Shown piece by piece: positions 27,059-34,640 of a DNA stretch of 35,810 nucleotides. The position numbers and the translations under genes were made by a program. Source of the stretch: Candidatus Zhuqueibacterota bacterium. Its GTDB lineage: Bacteria > Zhuqueibacterota > Zhuqueibacteria > Residuimicrobiales > Oceaniaggregativiventaceae. How positions within the stretch are numbered: position 1 is the first letter of the stretch; every line of letters starts with the position of its first letter. The stretch spans positions 1 to 35,810 of the forward strand of contig WJME01000278.1 of NCBI GenBank assembly GCA_014728115.1. Direction: 5' to 3'. The notes under the pieces were generated by a model that was given only the letters and a program-made list of their open reading frames with translations, had not been told where the DNA came from and did not search any database.

Positions 27059-29242
27059 TTAACGCATCAATATCATTTTTCGAATGGCTAAAAAATCACC
27101 GGATCGAATTTCATAAAAATATACTCCGGAGGTCAATTCAGACGCATCAAATTGTACTGTATGAGATCCAGCATCCAGATTACCTTTGATCAGTTCAGCC
27201 ACTTTATGGCCTAAAACATCATAAACATCGAGGGTTGTATATCCGGTTTTTTTTAATTCAAACGGGATCGTCGTGACAGGATTGAATGGATTGGGATAAT
27301 TCGCTCCCAACCGGTACGTTAAGGATTCTTGATTGCTCTCGATACCTGTCAATTCTTTAAAGGTTGCTATTAATGACTTGTCAGAATCCATCATAATGCT
27401 ATCCGGATTGTTGGAGCCGGACAAGACACCACCCCATTGACTGAATCCCCAATTGTCATCAGGTATTGCCGTAACTTTGACCATAGTGTTTTCTGCATAA
27501 GAGCCGCCAGGCGGTTCAAACTCTACAGATCCGGATCCCATGTTCCATACCGCCAAGGTATAGCGAAGAGGTGGATCAAAATGAGCCCGGATCGTGATGC
27601 TTTTATCCATGATCACTATGATCGAATCCTCTGTACTTTCTATATCACCTTCCCATCCCACAAACATATGTCCTGTATCCGGAACTGCCGTTAACGTGAC
27701 AGCTGTCCCGGCCTCATAAATATCTCCGGGGGGATCGATCAACACCTCTCCTGTTCCATAGCCCTCTAACGTGACTGTCAATATCCGAGGCAAATCATCC
27801 TCATCCGGAAGGTTTGCATCACGTCTCCAGGCCGGTCCGACATCTGCCGGAGTCAAGGGTTGACGCGGACCGCTGCCCAACTCATCCGCTCCGATATCTT
27901 TATGGTCGTCACGAAGTATACCGTCAATATCTTCCAGCACATCCGAAAACTCACCCACACCGGCATCCACAGCCGGACTGGTTGCAGTTATCTGATACCA
28001 GTCATTTAACAGGGCGAGCATCGGATCATTCACCATATAGCCTGAATCAGGGACATCACCCAAATTAGCGCCATGAAACAGGTTGCCTTGCCAAATTTGA
28101 TTCGTTCCTGCATGACTTTTATCGATATAGCAGGGTGCCATGTCATCCATGGTGATAATGTTATTTGCAATAACATTATCTTTTGATGGAAGATAATAAG
28201 GATCATCAATATCTCCGGCCCCTGAATGGATGCCTGCCGCACAATTCACAATAGTATTATGAGCAATAAGCATGCTGTCAGCGCGGACATGACCCCCTAA
28301 ACCAACGACATATTCCGAATGATCAATCCCGGCATGAAGATAAAAAGCACTGCGTCCGCCCGTACCGCCCAAATCCTGAAAATAATTATTAATGATCTTG
28401 TGACCACGCTGCGTGATGCGGATACCACCGGTACCGGACACATTATTGCCGAAAAAATAATTGCCCTGGACCATGCAATACATTCCCTGACGCATGGTCA
28501 CGCTCCCCTTGCACTCGACAAAGGTATTGTAACGATATATATTATTATAACACTTGTTCGAAATTATCTCTGCTTCACCGCTGCACCTGTAAAAATAATT
28601 ATATTCGGCAATAACATGACCATCCAAATCAGAATAAGCTCCGGATGCCACCTTTAATGTTTCATATCCATTTCCATCCCCTTCCGGTTTGTCCGCAAAA
28701 TGGTTGTGATCGATTCTGTGATAGCCATACGGTGCCGTGGATAATGATACATGCACAGTGACTCCACTATGTCGTTGTCCGGAAAAATAACAATGATCCA
28801 ACCGGTGATGTGAACCATTTATCTTAATCCAGTGATAACGTATGGTTGCGTTGGGAGGATTAAACTCTGAAACCATCGTATTCGTGACCCGACAATGTTG
28901 ACTGTCATTGTCAAATGTAATTGCACTGCTGCCATTATAACCGCCAACAAATCGCAATCCGTCGACCTTTAAATAGGTCCCGCCAATGCTGAGATTCGAT
29001 CTGCCGTTTAAAAACACATGACCCGGTTTTTCCGCCCGCAGGACAATCGAGTCACCCTTTGCTCCATTGCCATGAAAATCAATAAGCTGATCTGTCCATA
29101 CCCCTGCCACCATGGTCAAGGTATCGCCGGGTTGGGCCGTGTTCATGATCCGTTCTATCTCTTTTGCATTTGATACATGATATTCACTGGCAAATGAAAT
29201 AGAACTCGATATCAAAAGAATCACGAAAACCAATCTTTTCAC
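27059..29242 (-). CDS. Polysaccharide lyase family 6, second paralogue (GTG start)
   Basis: Close paralogue of the adjacent PL6 gene with the same order: signal peptide, catalytic beta-helix, two bacterial-repeat modules, T9SS tail (LGANYPNPFNPVTTIPFEL to KMILMR). With the GTG start the catalytic pair is Lys230 and Arg251, identical numbering to its neighbour (IISNKC and VTMRQG). I start at the GTG at 29242 because GGAG lies five bases upstream and translation then begins directly with VKRLVFVILLISSS, a normal Sec signal peptide. An upstream in-frame ATG at 29278 would add twelve residues and has no ribosome site. Long blocks such as FDNDSQHCRVTNT and NNIYRYNTFVEC are shared with the neighbour, pointing to tandem duplication with later divergence. 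It lies between the first PL6 gene and the second beta-propeller, 58 bases from the latter. Confidence 0.94.
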   Translation of the reverse strand: MKRLVFVILLISSSISFASEYHVSNAKEIERIMNTAQPGDTLTMVAGVWTDQLIDFHGNGAKGDSIVLRAEKPGHVFLNGRSNLSIGGTYLKVDGLRFVGGYNGSSAITFDNDSQHCRVTNTMVSEFNPPNATIRYHWIKINGSHHRLDHCYFSGQRHSGVTVHVSLSTAPYGYHRIDHNHFADKPEGDGNGYETLKVASGAYSDLDGHVIAEYNYFYRCSGEAEIISNKCYNNIYRYNTFVECKGSVTMRQGMYCMVQGNYFFGNNVSGTGGIRITQRGHKIINNYFQDLGGTGGRSAFYLHAGIDHSEYVVGLGGHVRADSMLIAHNTIVNCAAGIHSGAGDIDDPYYLPSKDNVIANNIITMDDMAPCYIDKSHAGTNQIWQGNLFHGANLGDVPDSGYMVNDPMLALLNDWYQITATSPAVDAGVGEFSDVLEDIDGILRDDHKDIGADELGSGPRQPLTPADVGPAWRRDANLPDEDDLPRILTVTLEGYGTGEVLIDPPGDIYEAGTAVTLTAVPDTGHMFVGWEGDIESTEDSIIVIMDKSITIRAHFDPPLRYTLAVWNMGSGSVEFEPPGGSYAENTMVKVTAIPDDNWGFSQWGGVLSGSNNPDSIMMDSDKSLIATFKELTGIESNQESLTYRLGANYPNPFNPVTTIPFELKKTGYTTLDVYDVLGHKVAELIKGNLDAGSHTVQFDASELTSGVYFYEIRSGDFLAIRKMILMR

Positions 29243-29247
29243 AGTTA

Positions 29248-29251
29248 CTCC
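29248..29251 (-). promoter_or_regulatory. Ribosome binding site deciding the GTG start of the second PL6 gene
   Basis: GGAG with a 5-base spacer (29243-29247) to GTG at 29242. The position agrees with the predicted signal peptide. Confidence 0.65.
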
Positions 29252-29300
29252 ATATTTTGTAAGGGTAAGACAGACCATTTCACAGAGTAAAAATCATGAA

Positions 29301-30698
29301 TTATTCACCGACCGCTGGAACAAATTCAGACAAATCAGCCACAAACACTTTACGAGTCCCGTCCTGAACACCATTAATCGCGACATGGGTATGAGTACGT
29401 GAATCCCATGCCGGATGAAGGTCTACTCGCATTTCATTTGCCTCGGAAGGATCATCTTCGAACATCGGAGTTGCCGCTTTCATACGGACCAGGGTTTCCT
29501 TTTCATTTGTTTTCAGATCGACCAACCACAATGGCGCGGTATCATCTCCATAAGCGACGGGTTCATTGGGATACGCATCCGTCATGAGAAATTTCCCGCT
29601 CGGATGTAAACTGTTATGACCGCGGTTTGCCGGCACCGGAGTAATGGGTTTGCGGTCTGTGCCGTCATACTTTGCCCCGATAAACAGTAATCCTTTGCCA
29701 TCGACAAACAGATTCATCATGACATGTTGCCCATCCGGCTGCCAGTTTGGATGATTGCCGCCTTTATCGGCCCACTCTGATGCGGGGATGGCGACATGAA
29801 TATCCTTACCTTCACGAGTCATGGTCACCAACATGGGTTTACGCTTTTTGTCATTCTCGGGCATATACCGTAATACGAGCATAATGCGATCGCTCTGGGC
29901 ATTCCATTTTGTATGAAAACCATAAAAATCACCCTTGCCATATCGGCTGACATTTATTTCAGGGGTTGCTTTTTCTACAATGTCTTTATAGGAGGCAATC
30001 ATGCGGGACTCGCCGGTTATGGTATTGGTCACAAAGACGCCGTCATTATCGACAACACCCTTGTTTACCGGCACATATTCCTCCGGAACAATGACACCAT
30101 AACCGGCCTGGGTGGCGCCGATTCGGCGCAGGCACGTGCTTACAGCCCATTTACCATCCGGAGAAACCATGTATACGGTTCCATCCAGTTTCATTTTCTC
30201 ACCGGTTAAAGGATTCATTTTCACACCAAAGGGCATCCATGTGGTCGTATCGACATCATTAAAAAACAACTGGGTATCATCAGCGCCCCATTGAACCTGA
30301 GCGCTCAACTGGGTATCCCATCCCCGGGTTTTAGCGATGATTTTTTGCTCACCGGTCATCAGATCCACCAGGACTATTTCTGCTATCTCTCCGGGGTTTG
30401 GCGGATGATCTTCACGTGAAAGCCGGGTTAATCCGAGATACCGGCCAGACGGACTAAAGGGAGAAGAACTATGGAACCGATGGATACACCGATCCAAATC
30501 CGGTGTGACACACCAAATTGGAACCTTGGGATCATATTTTGTATATCTCGGAAAAACGTCGTCCAAATTATAGTCCAAACTCTCCTGGTCGCCATTACCG
30601 GAATTGCATCCGAGCAGGCCCATCAGTCCCATTCCACCCAGGCCTGCGATGGATTTTTTCAAAAATACCCGGCGTGTATCAATCCTCGATGTCTTCAT
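29301..30698 (-). CDS. Tat-exported lipoprotein beta-propeller, oligogalacturonate/ulvan lyase-like
   Basis: Exported beta-propeller of unknown exact activity. Twin-arginine motif TRRVFLK (residues 8-14) leads to the lipobox LLGC (Cys31), so it is probably a Tat-translocated lipoprotein. The propeller begins HRFHSSSPFSPSGRYLGLTRL, continues with VQWGADDTQLFFNDVDTTTW, MVSPDGKWAVST, HPNWQPDGQHVMMNLF and LHPSGKFLMTDAYPN, and ends VDLHPAWDSRTHTHVAINGV. Repeated strand patterns and histidines at blade starts resemble the propeller lyases PL22, PL24 and PL25, and differ from the first propeller of this window. In PL24/25 ulvan lyases histidines, a tyrosine and an arginine catalyse elimination; I cannot assign them here. 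The ribosome site is weak (TAGGG). Flanked on both sides by PL6 genes, so an exo- or oligosaccharide lyase role is plausible. Confidence 0.85.
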   Translation of the reverse strand: MKTSRIDTRRVFLKKSIAGLGGMGLMGLLGCNSGNGDQESLDYNLDDVFPRYTKYDPKVPIWCVTPDLDRCIHRFHSSSPFSPSGRYLGLTRLSREDHPPNPGEIAEIVLVDLMTGEQKIIAKTRGWDTQLSAQVQWGADDTQLFFNDVDTTTWMPFGVKMNPLTGEKMKLDGTVYMVSPDGKWAVSTCLRRIGATQAGYGVIVPEEYVPVNKGVVDNDGVFVTNTITGESRMIASYKDIVEKATPEINVSRYGKGDFYGFHTKWNAQSDRIMLVLRYMPENDKKRKPMLVTMTREGKDIHVAIPASEWADKGGNHPNWQPDGQHVMMNLFVDGKGLLFIGAKYDGTDRKPITPVPANRGHNSLHPSGKFLMTDAYPNEPVAYGDDTAPLWLVDLKTNEKETLVRMKAATPMFEDDPSEANEMRVDLHPAWDSRTHTHVAINGVQDGTRKVFVADLSEFVPAVGE

Positions 30699-30761
30699 AT
30701 TACTACCCTATTTTTATATACGCTGCAATAGTTAATAAACTATTTTCGTCTGATGATTTAA

Positions 30762-32933
30762 TTATCTCATCAAAATCATTTTCTTAGTTGAGGAAAAACG
30801 ACCGGACCGGATCTCATAAAAGTATACTCCGGAGGCCAATTCGGTAGCGTCAAACCTTGCTTTGTGATACCCCTTATCCAGATTTTCTTCGATCAATTCA
30901 GCAACTTTGTGGCCCAAAACATCATAGACGTAAAGTGTGGTGAATCCTGACTCTTTTAGTGCAAACGGTATTGTGGTAACCGGATTGAATGGATTTGGAT
31001 AATTCGCATCCAACCGGTAGAACAGAGGTTCGGTAAGGTTTCTGGCAACATCCATGGTTTGTGAAAACGTTGCGGTTATTGCCTTGTCAGAATCCATCCA
31101 CAAGCTGTCGGGATTACTGTTGCCGGTTAAGGCTCCTCCCCACTGACTAAATGACCATCCTTCGGCAGGCTCTGCCGATATATAGACCATCGTGCCTTGC
31201 GGATAGGTGCCTCCCGGCGGATCGAAAACAATTTCACCTTCTCCCACGTTCCAGACGCTTACCTGAAAAGTCACGGGCGGCGTGAATACGGCATTGACGA
31301 TTTTATTGGAATCCATGACAACAGTGACTGGATTATCAGACCTGTTGATATCACCTTTCCATCCCTCAAACTGATTGTCCGTATCGGGAATAGCAGTTAA
31401 CGTGACCACAGTACCTTTTGAATAAATACCTTCAGGAGGATCAAGCGTAACGGTACCTGAGCCTCCCCCCGTTTTTCTGATGGCCAGAGCCACAGGCAAA
31501 TCAGGTTTATTGATCCATTCCGGCCCTACATCAGCACGGGTCAATGGACGGTTAAGAATCGGTGCTTCGGATAACTCGTCCGCACCAATATCAGGATGGC
31601 CATCATTGCGGGGTTGCTGGTCCATATCAAACGCATTGCCAGGATACTCTCCAACCGCCGAATTGATTGCGGGACTGTTGCTGCCGGGGCGCCACAGGCC
31701 ATTTGCATCCTGTGTCAACCCGGGATCAACCGTATCGATACCTGTGGAAAAAGCAATACCGATGGGCGTACCATACATGATATTCCCCTCATATTCCATG
31801 CCGGTTACTTTTTCACGATAATGAATGACCTGACCATCAGGATGATATGCAAGATTATTGGCAAAGGTCAAATTTCTGGGAGGGACCACCCTCCCGGAAC
31901 CGCTGCTTCGACCAACACCCACCTCGACAGAATATTTGCAGTTGACCATCGTATTAAAGGCGGCCAATACATTTTCTACTTCCGGAATTCCTTCTTGTGC
32001 GGTCATATAGGACAACGCACCTCGCCATTCATTATCCCCATTCAGATTTTCAAAATAATTGTTGGTAATGACATGATCTTTGCTGTACATACGAATGCCA
32101 CCCGTACCGTGTTTATGATTGCCGATAAAAAAGTTGGCATAGATGCGGTTTCCGACATTCTTGCGGCAGGTGAGCGAGCCTATGCTCTCTAGAAAGGTAT
32201 TTCTGCGAAGATCATTGTCGCCGGCTTTGAGCGAAATAATTTCCCCCTCTCCATCGCAATGATAAAAAAGGTTATCCTCGACAATCGTTTTTCCGGCAGC
32301 GATTTCAGGCCCCTGAATACGTATCGTTTCCCAGCCATTTCCGGTTTTCCCGGGTGGGATATCACCAAAATAATTGTGATCAATACGCGAATAACTGGGG
32401 CCATCATCGGGTACGACTATTTTCAATAATGCATCCTGATGATTTTTACCGCTGAAATAGCAATGATCTATTCTGTGGTGTGTGCCCTTGGCTCTGACCC
32501 ATTTGTAAAACAGTCCCCAATCATCGGGATTGCAATTGACCATTGCCGTGTTGGTGAGCCTGCATCGATAGGAATGGCTGCCAAAATCAATAATATGTAC
32601 TTTGTACTCTGTCATATAGGCATTGAGAAAATAGAGCCCCTCAACAATCAGGTCATGACCCTCAATTTTCAATCTCGATCGTCCTGTGATGATAACATGC
32701 CCAGGGGTTTCAGCCCGTAGAAGAATGGGATTGTTTTCGGATCCAGATGCATCGAATTCGATTTCCTGGTCACTCCACAGACCATTGACCATGGTTAGCG
32801 TATCACCCGGATTTACCTTTGCCATTGCCATATCTATTTCAGTTGAATTCCTGACTCGGTATTCACGAGAATACATTGGGGAACTGGTCAGCATCAACAT
32901 TGAAAAGAGTAATACCCATCCCTGTAACTTCAT
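30762..32933 (-). CDS. Polysaccharide lyase family 6, third and more divergent paralogue
   Basis: Same modular layout as the two other PL6 genes: Sec signal (about 1-22), catalytic beta-helix, two bacterial-repeat modules (EGWKGDI and SQWGGAL cores), T9SS tail (LDANYPNPFNPVTTIPFAL to KMILMR). The active-site pair is conserved with the same 21-residue spacing: Lys236 (IISLKAG) and Arg257 (SLTCRKN). The residues after the arginine are Lys-Asn rather than the Gln-Gly of its relatives, and the catalytic domain is clearly less similar than the repeat and tail part. This suggests a different cleavage specificity or mode while keeping the same surface-display module. AAAGGAAA lies about nine bases before the ATG. 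It is the first gene after an internal hairpin and lies 63 bases upstream of the second beta-propeller. Confidence 0.94.
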   Translation of the reverse strand: MKLQGWVLLFSMLMLTSSPMYSREYRVRNSTEIDMAMAKVNPGDTLTMVNGLWSDQEIEFDASGSENNPILLRAETPGHVIITGRSRLKIEGHDLIVEGLYFLNAYMTEYKVHIIDFGSHSYRCRLTNTAMVNCNPDDWGLFYKWVRAKGTHHRIDHCYFSGKNHQDALLKIVVPDDGPSYSRIDHNYFGDIPPGKTGNGWETIRIQGPEIAAGKTIVEDNLFYHCDGEGEIISLKAGDNDLRRNTFLESIGSLTCRKNVGNRIYANFFIGNHKHGTGGIRMYSKDHVITNNYFENLNGDNEWRGALSYMTAQEGIPEVENVLAAFNTMVNCKYSVEVGVGRSSGSGRVVPPRNLTFANNLAYHPDGQVIHYREKVTGMEYEGNIMYGTPIGIAFSTGIDTVDPGLTQDANGLWRPGSNSPAINSAVGEYPGNAFDMDQQPRNDGHPDIGADELSEAPILNRPLTRADVGPEWINKPDLPVALAIRKTGGGSGTVTLDPPEGIYSKGTVVTLTAIPDTDNQFEGWKGDINRSDNPVTVVMDSNKIVNAVFTPPVTFQVSVWNVGEGEIVFDPPGGTYPQGTMVYISAEPAEGWSFSQWGGALTGNSNPDSLWMDSDKAITATFSQTMDVARNLTEPLFYRLDANYPNPFNPVTTIPFALKESGFTTLYVYDVLGHKVAELIEENLDKGYHKARFDATELASGVYFYEIRSGRFSSTKKMILMR

Positions 32934-32959
32934 TGAAATGTTTCCTTTATCCTAAAGAA

Positions 32960-32994
32960 CAGATGGAGGACACCTGTATAATGTCCTCCATCTG
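32960..32994 (-). terminator. Perfect 12-bp hairpin between the beta-helix gene and the third PL6 gene
   Basis: Arms cagatggaggac (32960-32971) and gtcctccatctg (32983-32994) are perfectly complementary around an 11-base loop. On the minus strand it lies 37 bases after the stop of the 33032 gene and is followed by GTTCTTT. It may terminate or attenuate transcription into the PL6 cluster, or protect an mRNA 3-prime end. Confidence 0.6.
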
Positions 32995-33031
32995 CAGCAT
33001 CTATAAGAACAATACCCGTCTGTCAGCCTGG

Positions 33032-34537
33032 CTATTTCAACAGGACCATTTTGCGGGTCAGGCTTTGGCCATCGATCTCGATTCGGTAAAAATAGGTTCC
33101 GGTTGCAACATTCGAGGCATCCCATGTGACACTGTATTGTCCTGCCTGATGTTGACCGCTCGCAAGAGTGGTCACCCAGGCACCGGTCAGATCAAAAATC
33201 TGTATTTTGACATTGGATTTTTGTTCAAGGGAATAGTCAATTGTCGTTGTCGGATTGAAAGGATTGGGATAGTTTTGAGACAATGCAAAATCAAAAGGAG
33301 CCGAGGTATTGTTCTTCGCCACGGATGTAGCATTGGTCGCCCAGCGCAAGTCTCCGAGAGCACCGCCATCATGTGCTTTACCATAAGCGGGTGAACCTTC
33401 CATCAGCGTAAAATCATGATTTTCTGCATCGGCGAACATGGGATCAAAGTTCCAGATCGTTTCCGTATCCGGTGTACCGGGATCACCGCCTGTATCACGT
33501 CCAGGAGCTATTTCAAATGCATTCTCGAGTATGAATTGCCAGCTATCTACGTCCTCAGGAATTTCTTCCATTGCATAAGCAACATTATATGCATTTATAT
33601 GACTGATACTTGAACTTTCCTTCTCAATCGGAATGATATTGTTACTTTTCGCGGCAAGAGTTGTGTCAGGGCTGGCGGTAATAATATTTCTCACAACGGT
33701 CGCATCACAGTCATTCGATCTTATCAGTTGTTGATATGAATTATAAAACGTAAGATTCTCAAGAATGATTTTAGTGGATGGGGTTGCAGAATCTCCATCA
33801 CATTTCACAGTCACTAATCCTTGGACTTTGGGACCAGTACCGGCATTGATGAAGGTAGTATTCCTGACAATGAGAGAATCTGCCGGGCTAAACACACCAT
33901 CTCTGCCCCTTCCCTTCTGTGCTACAATGACTTCATCAGAATTGTTCATAAAGGTACAGTTTTCAATTCGTATCGTACCCGCCGTGCCATAATCACGAAC
34001 TCTGATAAAAGTACCTTTTTTGTCTGTTTCAGGATCGCCATTTTGATAACTGTAGCTAAAATCACAATCTTCGATGATCAGATTGGGCAGGATTGATCTG
34101 TCTGCTTCATCGTTTCTGAGTATTGCAATCATGTCTTTGTTATCAAAAGGATTTAAAGATCCATCCGCAAATCTGCCGTCAAATTTGATGCCTTGCAATT
34201 TTAAGGTGATGCTTTCCGAAAGGAGACTCTCATCAATTTCCAAAAAGTTATCAATTGTATCACCCGGAATAATCGTGGGCTTTTCCAGCAGTCCTTCTTT
34301 GGCGCGAATGGTCAAATTAGTCGTCACAGAGTCGGACGCATTCAAGGTATAAACCCCACCGTCGGTCGTCAATTCAATGATCAGATCGTCAGTTGCGCCT
34401 GAATTCGCAAAGACTAATGCAGCAGTCAGGTTGGCATTTTCATCTGCACCTTCCTCAACGGAAATCACGGTTTGTGAAAACCCTGATATTGAAAACAATA
34501 CAATGCATAAAATCGTTAACATACTCTTGATTCTCAT
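33032..34537 (-). CDS. Secreted beta-helix protein with T9SS C-terminal sorting domain
   Basis: Surface or secreted protein of unknown role. From the chosen start it has 501 residues: Sec signal peptide MRIKSMLTILCIVLFSISG, then a beta-helix-like region with recurrent strands such as LTIRAKEG, LKLQGIKFDGRF, LIIEDCDFSY, IRIENCTFMNN, LIVRNTTFINAG and IILENLTFYNS, and a T9SS tail (LSQNYPNPFNPTTTIDYSL, VKIQIFDLTGAWV, GTYFYRIEIDG, ending KMVLLK). The layout matches the beta-helix protein next to the TonB receptor, and also secreted DUF4957/DUF5123-like proteins of polysaccharide loci. No lyase active-site pair is visible. GGAGG lies five bases before the ATG at 34537. Two longer in-frame starts (34618, 34597) would bury the signal peptide. 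An outer-membrane barrel gene lies just downstream in sequence but upstream in transcription. Confidence 0.87.
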   Translation of the reverse strand: MRIKSMLTILCIVLFSISGFSQTVISVEEGADENANLTAALVFANSGATDDLIIELTTDGGVYTLNASDSVTTNLTIRAKEGLLEKPTIIPGDTIDNFLEIDESLLSESITLKLQGIKFDGRFADGSLNPFDNKDMIAILRNDEADRSILPNLIIEDCDFSYSYQNGDPETDKKGTFIRVRDYGTAGTIRIENCTFMNNSDEVIVAQKGRGRDGVFSPADSLIVRNTTFINAGTGPKVQGLVTVKCDGDSATPSTKIILENLTFYNSYQQLIRSNDCDATVVRNIITASPDTTLAAKSNNIIPIEKESSSISHINAYNVAYAMEEIPEDVDSWQFILENAFEIAPGRDTGGDPGTPDTETIWNFDPMFADAENHDFTLMEGSPAYGKAHDGGALGDLRWATNATSVAKNNTSAPFDFALSQNYPNPFNPTTTIDYSLEQKSNVKIQIFDLTGAWVTTLASGQHQAGQYSVTWDASNVATGTYFYRIEIDGQSLTRKMVLLK

Positions 34538-34542
34538 GAGAA

Positions 34543-34547
34543 CCTCC
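34543..34547 (-). promoter_or_regulatory. Ribosome binding site deciding the start of the secreted beta-helix gene
   Basis: GGAGG with a 5-base spacer to the ATG at 34537. A second AGGAGG (34600-34605) lies only 2 bases from an in-frame ATG at 34597, too close for efficient use. Confidence 0.65.
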
Positions 34548-34640
34548 AAGTCTTGTAAAGTGAAAATAAATCCATTTATTGTAAACTTTTTTCCCATATC
34601 CTCCTTTCCGGTTATCAACTTGAATAACTATTGAGTTATA

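Noticed and set aside
24867..32933. Long similar DNA stretches in the three PL6 genes, considered as a mobile or CRISPR-like repeat
   Set aside because: The similarity follows the reading frame and protein domains, so gene duplication explains it.
33032..34537. Considered a fourth polysaccharide lyase because of the beta-helix style
   Set aside because: No Lys/Arg pair with the PL6 spacing or other lyase motif could be found.
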